64,000 bases of DNA from Bacteroidota bacterium (GCA_023251555.1 JAHEYN010000006.1:1-64000); one strand, 5' to 3'; shown: positions 44,728 through 54,452, numbered from the stretch's first letter. A program made the numbers and translations. The notes: a model not told the origin generated them from the letters alone.

Positions 44728-45180
44728 TTATTCCGTGGAAACAGCCTGCCCGTTCTTATCTACGGCGGCCTTCATAGTGTGCCATGCAAGGCTGGCGCAC
44801 TTTACCCGGGAAGGATATTCCCGCACTCCCGCAAAAACAGCGAGTTTTCCCAGCGCATCTTCATCAGGGGTTTGCTCCACGGGGGAAGTAACGAGGTCAT
44901 GAAATTGCTTAAAAAGATCTTCCGCCTGTGCCCTGGTTTTGCCTTTCAGCAGCGTTGTCATGACGGATGCGGATGCTTTGGAGATGGCGCAGCCCGTCCC
45001 GGCGAAATGAATATCTTTTATGGTGTCACCATCCATTATAAGGTAAACATGGTAGTGATCCCCGCACAGGGGATTGTATCCCTCGGACGAGTGGGTATGC
45101 GAAGGAAGATCCCCGTAGTTCCTGGGATTTTTGTTGTGATCCAGGATCACCTGCTGATATAGTTCTGAAGCTTCAGACAC
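44728..45180 (-). CDS. sufU: SufU-type Fe-S assembly protein / zinc sulfur-transfer partner of SufS
   Basis: The protein has 150 residues. It has the SufU form of the NifU/IscU fold. The zinc ligands are Cys39 and Asp41 in NPLCGDH, Cys64 in TGCAISKAS and Cys127 in VKCASLAWHT. The insert between the second and third cysteine, which marks SufU over IscU, is present. SufU activates the SufS cysteine desulfurase by accepting persulfide. It is the last gene of the suf operon, separated from sufS by 82 bases that contain a copy of the interspersed repeat, so its expression might be partly uncoupled. Confidence 0.93.
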   Translation of the reverse strand: MSEASELYQQVILDHNKNPRNYGDLPSHTHSSEGYNPLCGDHYHVYLIMDGDTIKDIHFAGTGCAISKASASVMTTLLKGKTRAQAEDLFKQFHDLVTSPVEQTPDEDALGKLAVFAGVREYPSRVKCASLAWHTMKAAVDKNGQAVSTE

Positions 45181-45196
45181 GGTTTTATTTTTTAAT

Positions 45197-45258
45197 CCTC
45201 ACGTTCCGCTACGGCGGACAAGAAGGTACGGGGCTTACCCAGGGGTTAATATTATTTT
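45197..45258 (+). repeat. Interspersed repeat, copy B, inside the suf operon
   Basis: CCTCACGTTCCGCTACGGCG, GACAAGAAGGTACGGGGCTT and ACCCAGGGGTTAATATTATT match copies A and C. The CCGC-TACG-GCGG hairpin core is intact. It fills the gap between sufS and sufU and is in the same plus orientation as the other copies, so antisense to the operon. Confidence 0.75.
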
Positions 45259-45262
45259 AGTC

Positions 45263-46498
45263 TTAGCTGAACAGGTGTATTATTTTTTCAAGTGCGGAGA
45301 CAAGGACATCAATCTCCCCTGTGGTATTGTAAAAGGCAAAAGAAGCCCGGGATGTAGCGGGAACATGAAACCTTTCCATCACCGGCTGGGCGCAGTGGTG
45401 GCCTGTTCGTATGGCCACTCCTTCTCGGTCGGCAAGAGTACCGATATCATGGGGGTGTATGCCTTCAATCACGAAGGAGACAACAGCAGCTTTATGTTTT
45501 GCAGTCCCGATGATCCTCAGGCCTTTTAACAATAAAAGTTTTTCTGTAGCATAGCTGAGGAGCTGCTGTTCATGACCGGATATCTTTTCAAGCCCTGTGC
45601 GGCTGACGTAGTCAAGGGCGGCCGCCAGCCCTGTTGCTCCTGCAATATGCGGGGTACCTGCTTCAAATTTATAAGGCAGTGCGTTGAAAACGGTTTTATC
45701 AAATGTTACGGAGAGGATCATGTCGCCGCCTCCCTGCCAGGGGGGCATCCTCTCAAGCAGTTTACGCCGGCCGTACAGCACTCCTATGCCGGTGGGGCCA
45801 TATATTTTATGCCCGGAAAAAACATAAAAGTCACAGCCGAGATTCTGCACATCAGTTTTGAGATGCGGCACTGCCTGTGCCCCGTCAACCAGCACCGGGA
45901 CGCCTGCCTGCTGAGCCATAGCGGTAATCTTTTTTATTTCATTAACCGTTCCGATGGCATTGGAGACATGTGTTACAGCAATGAGTTTCGTTCTTTTGCC
46001 AAGCATTTTTTCAAACTCTTCAAAGATTATCTCTCCCTCATCGTTAATGGGAATCACGCACAGTTTTGCTTTTTTTTCCTCACAGAGCATCTGCCAGGGA
46101 ACAATATTGGAGTGGTGTTCCATGGCGGAGACAATGATTTCATCACCTTCGCCGATATTCTGCCTGCCATACGAAGAAGCGACAAGGTTGATCCCCTCGG
46201 TGGTGCCGCGGACAAAAATTATTTCTTCGGGGGAGGGCGCATTGATAAAATGCTGCACTGTTTTTCTTGCTTCCTCGTATGCATGTGTTGCCTTCTCACT
46301 CAGGTAATGCACGCCCCGGTGTATGTTGCTGTTGATTTCCGAGTAATAAGCCGATACTGCATCTATGACCTGCCTGGGTTTCTGGGTGGTAGCCGCATTA
46401 TCAAGATATACAAGGGGTTTCCTGTGCACCTCCCGGTGCAGGATGGGAAAATCTTCGCGTATCTTCATCACATCAAAAGTGTCAGCAGCGGTTTTCAT
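45263..46498 (-). CDS. sufS: Cysteine desulfurase SufS
   Basis: The protein has 411 residues. It is the PLP enzyme that takes sulfur from cysteine for Fe-S clusters (SufS/CsdA group II). The start at 46498 gives MKTAADTFDVMKIREDFPIL and leaves 14 bases after sufD; an extended frame to 46714 would overlap sufD and is rejected. Motifs are NAATTQKPRQVIDA, ATHAYEEARK, HHSNIVPW, and the PLP lysine in FSGHKIYGPTGIGVLYG. The catalytic persulfide cysteine is in RTGHHCAQP. It is the fifth gene of the suf operon. Confidence 0.96.
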   Translation of the reverse strand: MKTAADTFDVMKIREDFPILHREVHRKPLVYLDNAATTQKPRQVIDAVSAYYSEINSNIHRGVHYLSEKATHAYEEARKTVQHFINAPSPEEIIFVRGTTEGINLVASSYGRQNIGEGDEIIVSAMEHHSNIVPWQMLCEEKKAKLCVIPINDEGEIIFEEFEKMLGKRTKLIAVTHVSNAIGTVNEIKKITAMAQQAGVPVLVDGAQAVPHLKTDVQNLGCDFYVFSGHKIYGPTGIGVLYGRRKLLERMPPWQGGGDMILSVTFDKTVFNALPYKFEAGTPHIAGATGLAAALDYVSRTGLEKISGHEQQLLSYATEKLLLLKGLRIIGTAKHKAAVVSFVIEGIHPHDIGTLADREGVAIRTGHHCAQPVMERFHVPATSRASFAFYNTTGEIDVLVSALEKIIHLFS

Positions 46499-46512
46499 CG
46501 TCTTTGATCCGG

Positions 46513-47817
46513 TTATTTCCTCAGGAAAGGCAGGTATTCCTGCAGCCTCCCGGCCATATATTCCCTGAACGAAGCAATCTGTATTGTATCCACCACGGAT
46601 GAAGCAAATGCATTCAGCAGCATTTCCCGGGCAGCATCTTCGCCGATTCCTCTTGCACGCAGGTAAAAAAGCTCTTCTTCGTCCAATTGCCCGATGGTGG
46701 CTCCGTGGCTGCATTTCACATCGTCCGCAAAAATTTCAAGCTGGGGTTTGCTGTTTACAGTGCCTTCGTCCGAGAGAAGAATATTTTTGTTGGACTGGAA
46801 GGCACTGGTTTTCTGGGCATCTTTCCGGACCATAATTTTCCCGTTGAATACAGCCGTTCCTTTTCCTCCTATTATCCCTTTGTAAAGTTCATTGCTGTGG
46901 CAGGATGGCGAAGCATGGTCCACGAAAGTGTGGTTATCTGTATGCCCGGTCCCCGGGACAAGGTACAGGCCATGCATAGCGGTTTCACACTGTTCTCCCT
47001 CAAGGGTAATCCCAAGATTATTTCTTACAAGCTGTCCTCCCATGGTGAATACAAGGGAAGAAAACCTGCTTCCATGCTGCTGCATGACAATGCAGGAATC
47101 TGTAAGAAAAGAAGCCGGGCTGAGCGCCTCCGTTTTATAAAGAAGCATCTCTGCATTTTTCCCAAGCGATACATCTGTAACTGCATTGGTAAAAGAGATA
47201 TTCTTTTCTGTTGAAGCATATTGCTGCACTATGTGCACTCTGCTTTTGTTCCCGGCGAGGATAATATTTTTCGGGAATATGGCAGTAGCGTCAGGGGAGG
47301 TATTAAAGAATAAGGCCTGGATCGGCTTGCTGACAGATACTCCGTCGGGAACGGAAAGGAACATTCCCCCGGCTGTAAGCGCTGTATTCAGCGCATGGAG
47401 GGAGTTCGGGGAGGAATAAAAATACTTTTCCAGGAGAGCAGGATGTTTTTCCGCAACTGATGCAATATCAGAAACAATGACTCCACCCGGCAGGGCTGCA
47501 GGAGAAGATAGTTCTCCTGAAAAAAATCCATTCACAAAAACAAGGCGGTGGTATTCCTGCTCATCAAACAGGGAAGCGGTAATCTGGCTGCGGTTAAGTT
47601 CTGTTAATTCTGCTGCCCGGCCGGAGGTATAGCGGAGTTCCGCGATGCCGGACAGGTCAGTATACTTCCATTCTTCATCCCTTGTTGCAGGCAATCCTTC
47701 CGAAAGGAAACGGTTCATTGCCTGTTTTCTCACGCCTTTAAAAGCATCAGAGGGTAATAAATCCGGGAATGAGGCAAATTGTTCTTTAATATCGGGATGG
47801 GCCAGCACAGCTTGCAT
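46513..47817 (-). CDS. sufD: Fe-S cluster assembly protein SufD
   Basis: The protein has 434 residues. It is a SufB/SufD-type beta-helix scaffold subunit of the SufBC2D complex, following sufC by 9 bases. The N-terminal segment has ATRDEEWKYTDLS; the core has VHIVQQYAS, GGQLVRNNLGI and HGLYLVPG, and the C-terminal part LEIFADDVKCSHGATIG and RGIGEDAAREMLLNAF. It lacks SufB's extra catalytic cysteines, as expected. SufD is needed for iron entry to the complex in E. coli; that role is taken from the family. Confidence 0.95.
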   Translation of the reverse strand: MQAVLAHPDIKEQFASFPDLLPSDAFKGVRKQAMNRFLSEGLPATRDEEWKYTDLSGIAELRYTSGRAAELTELNRSQITASLFDEQEYHRLVFVNGFFSGELSSPAALPGGVIVSDIASVAEKHPALLEKYFYSSPNSLHALNTALTAGGMFLSVPDGVSVSKPIQALFFNTSPDATAIFPKNIILAGNKSRVHIVQQYASTEKNISFTNAVTDVSLGKNAEMLLYKTEALSPASFLTDSCIVMQQHGSRFSSLVFTMGGQLVRNNLGITLEGEQCETAMHGLYLVPGTGHTDNHTFVDHASPSCHSNELYKGIIGGKGTAVFNGKIMVRKDAQKTSAFQSNKNILLSDEGTVNSKPQLEIFADDVKCSHGATIGQLDEEELFYLRARGIGEDAAREMLLNAFASSVVDTIQIASFREYMAGRLQEYLPFLRK

Positions 47818-47826
47818 GAAAATAAT

Positions 47827-48588
47827 TTATGCAGGGGTTTTCAGGTCTTTTGTAATCCAGTCGTAGCCTTTCTTTTCGAGTTCAAGGGCAAGATCTTTAT
47901 TCCCCGATTTGATGATACGGCCGTCGTACATGATGTGGACGTAGTCGGGGACAATATAGTCAAGCAGCCGCTGGTAGTGAGTGATTACCACGAAGGCATT
48001 ATCTTTTGTTTTCAGCTTATTGACACCTCCCGCCACTACCCGGAGCGCATCTATGTCAAGGCCTGAGTCAGTTTCATCAAGGACCCCGAGCCGGGGTTCA
48101 AGCAGAGCCATCTGGAAGACTTCATTCTTTTTCTTTTCTCCGCCCGAGAATCCTTCATTCAATGGGCGTTTGGTTAGTTCGGTATCTATGTTTACCAGCT
48201 TCATCTTTTCTTTCATGAACGAAAGAAAATCCATTGCATCAAGGGGTTCCATGCCCCTGTGCTTGCGAATTTCATTCAAAGCTGTTTTCAGGAAATTAGC
48301 TGTGCTTACGCCCGGTATTTCCACGGGGTACTGGAAGGCAAGGAACAATCCTTCGCGGGCTCTTTCTTCGGGGGGGAGGGCAAGGAGGTCTTTTCCAAGA
48401 AATTCCACGCTGCCTCCCGTTACCGTGTAATCTTCTTTTCCTGCCAGCACGGAAGCAAGCGTACTTTTACCGGAGCCGTTTGGTCCCATGACGGCATGCA
48501 CTTCCCCGGCGTTCACGGAAAGATTGATGCCTTTGAGAATTTCTTTCCCGTCTATGGAAACTTTCAGATTTTTTATTTCGAGAATCAT
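47827..48588 (-). CDS. sufC: Fe-S cluster assembly ATPase SufC
   Basis: The protein has 253 residues. It is an ABC-type ATPase with Walker A GPNGSGKST (about 35-43). The SufC-type signature GFSGGEKKKNE is at about 145, and LGVLDETDSGLDID covers the Walker B region. The H-loop is in VVITHYQRLL. A SufC dimer bridges SufB and SufD and drives the scaffold's conformational change. It sits between sufB (17-base gap) and sufD (9-base gap). Confidence 0.98.
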   Translation of the reverse strand: MILEIKNLKVSIDGKEILKGINLSVNAGEVHAVMGPNGSGKSTLASVLAGKEDYTVTGGSVEFLGKDLLALPPEERAREGLFLAFQYPVEIPGVSTANFLKTALNEIRKHRGMEPLDAMDFLSFMKEKMKLVNIDTELTKRPLNEGFSGGEKKKNEVFQMALLEPRLGVLDETDSGLDIDALRVVAGGVNKLKTKDNAFVVITHYQRLLDYIVPDYVHIMYDGRIIKSGNKDLALELEKKGYDWITKDLKTPA

Positions 48589-48605
48589 ACTCAGGGTATT
48601 TATTA

Positions 48606-50054
48606 TCAGCCGACGCTTCCTTCGAGCGTTACAGACAAAAGTTTCTGTGCCTCCACTGCAAATTCCATGGGAAGCTGGTTAAACACTTCTTTACAGTACC
48701 CGTTGACAATGAGGTTCGCGGCATCCTCCCCGGAAAGGCCGCGTTGCTTACAGTAAAATATCTGGTCATCGCTGATTTTTGAAGTGGTGGCTTCATGTTC
48801 AACAGTGGCGGACTTGTTTTTCACCTCGAGGTAAGGGAAGGTATGCGCCCCGCATTGATCACCCATCAGCAGTGAATCGCACTGGGAGAAGTTTCTGGCC
48901 TTTTCAGCCTTTGCTGAAATTTTAACCAGGCCCCTGTAGCTGTTGTTGCTGTGTCCTGCTGATATACCTTTTGAGATGATAGTGCTGCGCGTGTTTTTCC
49001 CTATATGAATCATTTTTGTGCCTGTGTCTGCCTGCTGTCGGTTATTGGTAACTGCCACGGAATAAAATTCCCCGACAGAATCATCACCCTTCAGAATGCA
49101 GCCGGGATATTTCCAGGTGATGGCGGAGCCTGTTTCCACCTGTGTCCACGATATTTTGGACCGCTTACCGATGCATATTCCGCGCTTGGTAACGAAGTTA
49201 TAAATCCCTCCTTTTCCGTTTCTGTCGCCGGGGTACCAGTTCTGTACGGTAGAATATTTGATATGTGCATTATTTCCAAGGGCAACCAGTTCCACGACTG
49301 CCGCATGCAGCTGGTTTTCATCACGCATAGGAGCGGTGCAGCCTTCGAGGTAGCTGACATAAGCATCTTCCTCCGCAATAAGGAGGGTGCGTTCAAACTG
49401 CCCGGTGTTGGCGGTATTTATCCTGAAATATGTGGACAGCTCCATGGGGCAGCGTACTCCTTTTGGGATATAGCAGAAGGAACCGTCGCTGAAAACGGCT
49501 GAATTCAGGGCGGCAAAATAATTATCGGTGTAGGGGACTACTGTCCCGAGGTATTTCTTTACAAGGTCAGGATGTTCCTTTACGGCCTCACTGAATGAGC
49601 AGAAGATAATTCCCAGCTCCGCAAGTTTGGAACGGAAAGTGGTGGCTATAGAAACGCTGTCCAGCACAGCGTCCACAGCGACACCCGAAAGACGTTTCTG
49701 CTCTTCCAGCGAAATACCGAGTTTTTCGAAAGTGGCTCTCAGCTCGGGATCCACCTCATTCATGCTGTTCAGCTTTTTCTTTGGTTTGGGTGCGGCATAA
49801 TAAAACGCGTCCTGGTAATCAATGGGAGGGAAGCTCACATTCTGCCAGTGAGGCATTTCCATGGTGAGCCAGTGGCGGTATGCCTTGAGCCGCCATTCAA
49901 GAAGCCACGAAGGCTCATTTTTTTTTCGGGAAATGAAACGGACGGTCTCTTCGTTCAGCCCTTTGGGCGCAGTTTCTGCCTCTATGTCGCTGACAAACCC
50001 GTACTTGTATTCACCCTGCGTGACATTTTCCAGTATTCTCCCCGTCTGATCCAT
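48606..50054 (-). CDS. sufB: Fe-S cluster assembly scaffold SufB
   Basis: The protein has 482 residues, the normal length. It receives sulfur from SufS/SufU and builds the cluster with SufC and SufD. It has [20 protein letters not shown] near the start. Further along are [31 protein letters not shown] with the conserved cysteine, and [15 protein letters not shown]. It ends with [18 protein letters not shown] and the C-terminal [20 protein letters not shown]. It follows sufA by 26 bases. Confidence 0.98.
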   Translation of the reverse strand: MDQTGRILENVTQGEYKYGFVSDIEAETAPKGLNEETVRFISRKKNEPSWLLEWRLKAYRHWLTMEMPHWQNVSFPPIDYQDAFYYAAPKPKKKLNSMNEVDPELRATFEKLGISLEEQKRLSGVAVDAVLDSVSIATTFRSKLAELGIIFCSFSEAVKEHPDLVKKYLGTVVPYTDNYFAALNSAVFSDGSFCYIPKGVRCPMELSTYFRINTANTGQFERTLLIAEEDAYVSYLEGCTAPMRDENQLHAAVVELVALGNNAHIKYSTVQNWYPGDRNGKGGIYNFVTKRGICIGKRSKISWTQVETGSAITWKYPGCILKGDDSVGEFYSVAVTNNRQQADTGTKMIHIGKNTRSTIISKGISAGHSNNSYRGLVKISAKAEKARNFSQCDSLLMGDQCGAHTFPYLEVKNKSATVEHEATTSKISDDQIFYCKQRGLSGEDAANLIVNGYCKEVFNQLPMEFAVEAQKLLSVTLEGSVG

Positions 50055-50080
50055 CGTATCCTGTTTTAATCGTTGAAAAG

Positions 50081-50407
50081 TTATACTGCAAAACTTTCGC
50101 CGCAGCTGCAGGTGCGTGTCGCGTTGGGATTGATAAACTGGAAGCCCTTCCCGTTGAGCCCGTCTGAAAAATCCAGTTCCGTACCTACGAGGTAAAGAAA
50201 ACTCTTTTTATCACAGACAATCTTCACTCCCTTGTCCTCAAAAACCTTGTCATCCGGGCGGGTCGTATTGTCAAAATCCAGTTTATAACTAAGACCAGAA
50301 CATCCTCCCCCTTCCACGCCCACTCTTAAAAAATGCTGTGAGCCATAATTGCCTTCCGACATGAGGCCGGTAATCCGCTTCTTCGCTTTTTCAGATACTG
50401 TAATCAT
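50081..50407 (-). CDS. sufA: A-type Fe-S carrier (SufA/IscA/HesB family)
   Basis: The protein has 108 residues. The three conserved cysteines are in [10 protein letters not shown] (one) and RTCSCGESF (two). It carries assembled clusters to target proteins. It is the first gene of the operon sufA-sufB-sufC-sufD-sufS-sufU, with its own exact promoter and, unusually for this window, a perfect AGGAGG ribosome-binding site 8 bases before the ATG. The distance from promoter to start is about 25 bases. Other A-type family names (ErpA, IscA) cannot be ruled out by sequence, but the operon context supports SufA. Confidence 0.93.
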   Translation of the reverse strand: MITVSEKAKKRITGLMSEGNYGSQHFLRVGVEGGGCSGLSYKLDFDNTTRPDDKVFEDKGVKIVCDKKSFLYLVGTELDFSDGLNGKGFQFINPNATRTCSCGESFAV

Positions 50408-50412
50408 GTTAA

Positions 50413-50421
50413 AATCCTCCT
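50413..50421 (-). promoter_or_regulatory. Strong Shine-Dalgarno site of sufA
   Basis: On the minus strand AGGAGGATTTTAAC precedes the sufA ATG. A full AGGAGG core is rare among the other genes here, which mostly have A+T-rich leaders, so this operon leader may be translated well. Confidence 0.7.
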
Positions 50422-50434
50422 TCTTTTATCAGAA

Positions 50435-50465
50435 CAAAGATACTATTTAGAATCATTATAAACAA
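50435..50465 (-). promoter_or_regulatory. Promoter of the suf operon
   Basis: On the minus strand TTG (50465-50463), a 20-base spacer and TATCTTTG (50442-50435), followed by T, fit the Bacteroidota consensus. It lies 27 bases upstream of the sufA start. No Fur- or IscR-like operator is recognisable nearby. Confidence 0.75.
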
Positions 50466-50532
50466 GAGAAATGAAATGAGAAGAAGCCGGTCTTTTATAC
50501 CTCCGGATACTTTTTCAAGTGCAATAGTTTCT

Positions 50533-50541
50533 TATTTTTGT
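50533..50541 (+). promoter_or_regulatory. Promoter -7 element of the second ENKGQ-SBBP gene
   Basis: TATTTTTGT matches TAnnTTTGY exactly, 27 bases upstream of the ATG at 50568. The divergent suf promoter is about 70 bases away. Confidence 0.55.
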
Positions 50542-50567
50542 CATTATTCATACTTACATACAAGTTC

Positions 50568-53417
50568 ATGAACAGAAAAATTCGCATAGCAGCAGCTATG
50601 TTTTCATGCCTGCTGTTGATATGTACGCTTTCATATATTTTCGGCTTTGAGCGCCGGGAGTCAGGTGTGCATACTGTTGTTTCATTGCCTGTCGCGGCAT
50701 CAGGAGTGAAAGCCCGGACAGACTATACATTGCCCGGGAGCAGTCGCCGCGATGTACAACTCATTTATGAGCAGATGCTCGACAGGCTCCCTTTCCGTTT
50801 TTTGGAAAACAAGGGTCAGTGGCCGGGAGAGGTTTTGTTCAGCGGGAGCGTAAACGGTATCCAGGTACGTTTCCTTAACAATGCTCTCAGGTTTTGTATG
50901 TCGAGGGAGAAAGAAGCGGCAGTACCCCTCCCGGGAACGCCTTTCAGCCATGATGAAGAGATGGAATATCTCAGTTGGCAGATGAGGTTTGCCGGGGCAA
51001 ACAAAGACGCCCGCATATATGGTTTAAAGAAACAGAACAGCAGAATCAATTTCCTCAGGGGGAATAATCCGGAGAAATATGTGATTCATGCGCCCGAGTA
51101 TGCTATGATAGAATATCAGGAAATTTATCCCGGCACTGACCTGCGCTACTATGGGGCGGATGAAAAAAAATTAAAATATGATTTTATTTTGCATCCCGGT
51201 TCTGCAATTTCTTCGATCTGTATGCAGTATGAAGGCATTAACGGGCTGAGCACTGACGGGCAGGGTGCCCTGCTGGTAAAGCATGCATGGGGGGATATCA
51301 GGGAAGAAGCACCTTATTCATACCAATTAATCAATGGAAACAAAAAACAAATTGATGTGCGCTTTGAACTGAAGGGAGATAATTGTGTGGGATTCAGGAT
51401 CAGTTCTTCTTATGATAAAGAGGCTGATGTCATTATTGATCCCATTAGCCTGCAATGGGGCACATACATGAAGGCTACCTCTATAAACAACAATAACTAC
51501 TGTTATGACATGGCTGTGGATGGTTACGGGTATGTTTTCCTTGCAGGCAAGTGCGACAATACGTATCCCGCTGTTACGGGTTACCAGACCACACATTCCG
51601 TTTCAACTTATGATGTGTTTGTAAGCAAGCTTGACAGGGAAGCAGCGACCGTTATATACACTACTTATATGGGAGGAACGGGTTCAAACTATGCTAATGC
51701 TATAGCGGTAAGCAATACCGGAGAGGCGTATTTTACAGGATATACACAGAGTAATAATTTCCCGATCCTGAATGCAGCACAGCCTTCATGGGGGGGCGGA
51801 ACTTATGATGCTTATGTTGCAAAACTAAGCTCGTCGGGAACAGCCCTGCTGTACTCTACATTTTTAGGAGGCACTTCCACGGAGTACGGACAGGGGATTA
51901 CCGTGAATGCAGCAGGGCAGGCATATGTTACCGGGCAGACCGTATCAGGTAATTTCCCTGTAACAGCCGGAGCTTTCCAGACCTCATACGGGGGAGGCTT
52001 TATGGATTGCTTTGTCACTAAATTGAATTCGTCCGGGAATACCCGTCTTTATTCTACTTTTATCGGGGGAAACACCAGTGAACAGGGCTATGACATTGCA
52101 CTCGGAGCAGGAGGGGAAGCCTATATTACGGGGATGGTCATCTCCACCAACTATCCCACCCTGAATCCTGCTCAGGCCTCTTTGGGAGGAAGCAGTGATG
52201 TATTTATAACGAAATTAAACTCTGCAGGAAGTGCACTTCTGTACTCTACGTATTTAGGAGGATCAGGAGCCGAAACCGGTTTTGGCATAACGGTTAATGC
52301 TGGCGGAGAGGCGTTTGTTACGGGGAAAACATATTCTGGTAATTTTCCGGTAACAGCGGGAGCGTATCAGACTTCCCTTGGAAGCGGTGGCTTTGACGAT
52401 GCATTTGTAACAAAACTGAACACTTCAGGAAGCACTTGGCTTTACTCCACTCTATCCGGCGGATCAGGAACAGATGATGCATACGACATTGCTATCAACG
52501 CAAGCAACGAAGCATACATCAGCGGGTACACAAATTCTTCCAATTACCCCACCACTGCGGGCTCTTACCAGCCTGCCTCCGCCGGGAATTTTGATATCTT
52601 CATTACGTTGTTTAACTCCTCCGGTTCCGCTTTACTTTGCAGCTCATATCTCGGCGGAGCCAGCGATGATTATACCAATCCGAAGGTGAAGGTTGATCTC
52701 TCAGGGGTTTTCGATACGCTGGTAATCTCTGGTACCAGCCATTCTGACCCGTTTCCCACCACTGCAGGCGTATATGGTCCTGTAAAAATAAACAGTAACG
52801 GAGATCAGCCTGTCGTGGTTAAGATGGTTTCCTGTGTGCCGGGAGCGCTGCCTGTGGGTTTGCTTTCATTTGACGGATATAATACAGGCGGATACAATAT
52901 TCTTGAATGGGAAACTGCGGAAGAAGTAAACAATGATTTTTTTATTGTTGAACGTTCTTCGGGAAATGGTGAGTTTTTCCCGGCAGGTCAGGTAAAAGGT
53001 GCGGGAAATTCTTCCGGGGAACGACAATATACCTTTGCAGATGATATTAGAGGAATAAATAATACGGGGATTTTTTATTACCGATTGAAGCAAACCGATT
53101 ATAACCGGAAGTCCTTTTATTCTGCCATCATCTCTGTAAATCTTCCCGGCAACGGTTCTTTTTATATGAGGGAAACTTCTCTGTTATCCTGCGGCCTGCT
53201 TAGAATTTCCTTTACTCTGCCTGTGGGTATCAATGAAAATATTTCAGCAGCAGTTTTTGATCTTGCCGGCAGGGAAATAGTCAAAAAAGATTTCGGCAGG
53301 CTTGAGCAGGGAAATTACACCAGGCAATTTGATGCGGGGATTTCTGCAAGAGGCATCTATTTCGTAAAACTTTTTGCCGGACAAAGACAGGATATAAAGA
53401 AGGTTGCAGCGGAATAA
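50568..53417 (+). CDS. ENKGQ-domain plus SBBP beta-propeller T9SS type A cargo, copy 2
   Basis: The protein has 949 residues. The ATG at 50568 gives MNRKIRIAAAMFSCLLLICT, a signal or membrane-anchor-like N-terminus; an in-frame ATG at 50538 overlaps the promoter and is rejected. The ENKGQ domain (FLENKGQWPGEVLFSG, about residue 79; YPGTDLRYYG, YDFILHPGS) is shared with the gene at 14612. At least seven SBBP repeats follow (about 300-760), with GEAY.TG.T.S.NFP and DAFVTKLN.SGS. A PVGLLSFDGYN stalk and a C-terminal domain complete the protein. The last domain reads VFDLAGREIVKKDF...GIYFVKLF and ends DIKKVAAE, a T9SS type A-like end without a clear YPNP. Confidence 0.87.
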   Translation: MNRKIRIAAAMFSCLLLICTLSYIFGFERRESGVHTVVSLPVAASGVKARTDYTLPGSSRRDVQLIYEQMLDRLPFRFLENKGQWPGEVLFSGSVNGIQVRFLNNALRFCMSREKEAAVPLPGTPFSHDEEMEYLSWQMRFAGANKDARIYGLKKQNSRINFLRGNNPEKYVIHAPEYAMIEYQEIYPGTDLRYYGADEKKLKYDFILHPGSAISSICMQYEGINGLSTDGQGALLVKHAWGDIREEAPYSYQLINGNKKQIDVRFELKGDNCVGFRISSSYDKEADVIIDPISLQWGTYMKATSINNNNYCYDMAVDGYGYVFLAGKCDNTYPAVTGYQTTHSVSTYDVFVSKLDREAATVIYTTYMGGTGSNYANAIAVSNTGEAYFTGYTQSNNFPILNAAQPSWGGGTYDAYVAKLSSSGTALLYSTFLGGTSTEYGQGITVNAAGQAYVTGQTVSGNFPVTAGAFQTSYGGGFMDCFVTKLNSSGNTRLYSTFIGGNTSEQGYDIALGAGGEAYITGMVISTNYPTLNPAQASLGGSSDVFITKLNSAGSALLYSTYLGGSGAETGFGITVNAGGEAFVTGKTYSGNFPVTAGAYQTSLGSGGFDDAFVTKLNTSGSTWLYSTLSGGSGTDDAYDIAINASNEAYISGYTNSSNYPTTAGSYQPASAGNFDIFITLFNSSGSALLCSSYLGGASDDYTNPKVKVDLSGVFDTLVISGTSHSDPFPTTAGVYGPVKINSNGDQPVVVKMVSCVPGALPVGLLSFDGYNTGGYNILEWETAEEVNNDFFIVERSSGNGEFFPAGQVKGAGNSSGERQYTFADDIRGINNTGIFYYRLKQTDYNRKSFYSAIISVNLPGNGSFYMRETSLLSCGLLRISFTLPVGINENISAAVFDLAGREIVKKDFGRLEQGNYTRQFDAGISARGIYFVKLFAGQRQDIKKVAAE

Positions 53418-53491
53418 GGACAATGTCATATTGTATCCCCAAGCACTGCACCCCTTCTATACTGTACGACAGGATTTTTACATACTCCATT

Positions 53492-54403
53492 TTACCTGAT
53501 AACATACAGTGGGAGCACTTTAATCCCGCTGTTGTTTTTCAGGCTTATGAAATAACTTCCGTTCCCTATGTTTTCAAGGTCCAGGCGTAAATTCCTGTTC
53601 GGGCGTGATGCTGAAAACACCATGCGGCCGGTATAATCGTAAATGCTTACGGTCACATTTTCATTTTCGTTCCCGCTTAACTCCACGTTTACGGTATTAC
53701 CTGCAGGATTGGGGTAAACTTTTGCCTGCATGGCACCTGCATGTTCCTTCACCTGGGTGGGAACTCCGTACACTTTCAGGTAAGGGTGGTTGGCAGGGAT
53801 CGTATCGTCGGATGTATACACAAGAAACATGACTGCTGCATTATTACAGCCCACTGTAGGAGAGTACATCACAAAGCCATAGTTGGGAACGGTACCTGCC
53901 TGCCAGGCGTTGTACGCAGCAGTGATGTTATACTCTCTGGTTCCGAAACTGTTGGGAAATGTGATGTTCACCGGTCCGAAGAAGTCAGCGCCCCGGGAGG
54001 GAGCATTGTTATAGGTAAGAGAATCTTCGTACCAGGGATCATTGTTGTATGCAAAATAAAAATCTGCATTACAATTGGAATAGCAATAAGTAGTATGGTC
54101 AAGATGCGTGAATCCTACGAAAGCCGAATCCGCAACAAGGGGAAGCCCTGACAGGTCAAACTGTATGTAGTCGTTGGAATTGGTAGGATTGCAGTTGCTG
54201 ACAGGCGCTGCAACCATGGCGGTGGAGGCCTTGTTGTTGCTGTCGGGCAGTGCCTCATGGCTGTAGAGATCTTTTCCCCCGTTAGAGCCGCCCTGGTCTG
54301 TATAATCATTGAGCCCGGGACCCGGTTGTAAAATAACAGGTGTTTGAGCTATCAGGCTTCCGCTGATGGCACATGCAGTCAATAAGAGTAATGTTGTTTT
54401 CAT
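53492..54403 (-). CDS. DNRLRE-like domain T9SS type A cargo
   Basis: The protein has 303 residues. The ATG at 54403 gives MKTTLLLLTACAISGSLIAQ as a signal peptide; a longer frame to 54442 overlaps the promoter and is rejected. The N-terminal domain (about 20-215) has SNDYIQFDLSGLP, DSLTYNNAPSRG, and FGTREYNITAAYNAWQAG...NYGFVMYSPT. These are the marks of the DNRLRE/CBM96-like carbohydrate-associated beta domain. The C-terminal domain begins VYPNPAGNTVNVEL (about 229) and ends LPLYVIR. It is probably a surface polysaccharide-binding protein; the ligand is not known. Confidence 0.87.
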   Translation of the reverse strand: MKTTLLLLTACAISGSLIAQTPVILQPGPGLNDYTDQGGSNGGKDLYSHEALPDSNNKASTAMVAAPVSNCNPTNSNDYIQFDLSGLPLVADSAFVGFTHLDHTTYCYSNCNADFYFAYNNDPWYEDSLTYNNAPSRGADFFGPVNITFPNSFGTREYNITAAYNAWQAGTVPNYGFVMYSPTVGCNNAAVMFLVYTSDDTIPANHPYLKVYGVPTQVKEHAGAMQAKVYPNPAGNTVNVELSGNENENVTVSIYDYTGRMVFSASRPNRNLRLDLENIGNGSYFISLKNNSGIKVLPLYVIR

Positions 54404-54421
54404 AAAGTTTAGTTTTTTACG

Positions 54422-54452
54422 CAAAGAAACTGTTACAGTCATTGTTGCAAAA
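54422..54452 (-). promoter_or_regulatory. Promoter of the DNRLRE-like cargo gene
   Basis: On the minus strand TTTTG (54452-54448), an 18-base spacer and TTTCTTTG (54429-54422, one mismatch to TAnnTTTG), followed by C. It lies 19 bases upstream of the ATG. Confidence 0.55.

Noticed and set aside
45572-46507. Plus-strand open frame of 311 codons opposite sufS
   Set aside because: Cysteine-rich, without family motifs and antisense to a clearly identified sufS.
46499-46714. N-terminal extension of sufS to 46714
   Set aside because: It would overlap sufD by about 200 bases and give a cysteine/arginine-rich stretch absent from the family.
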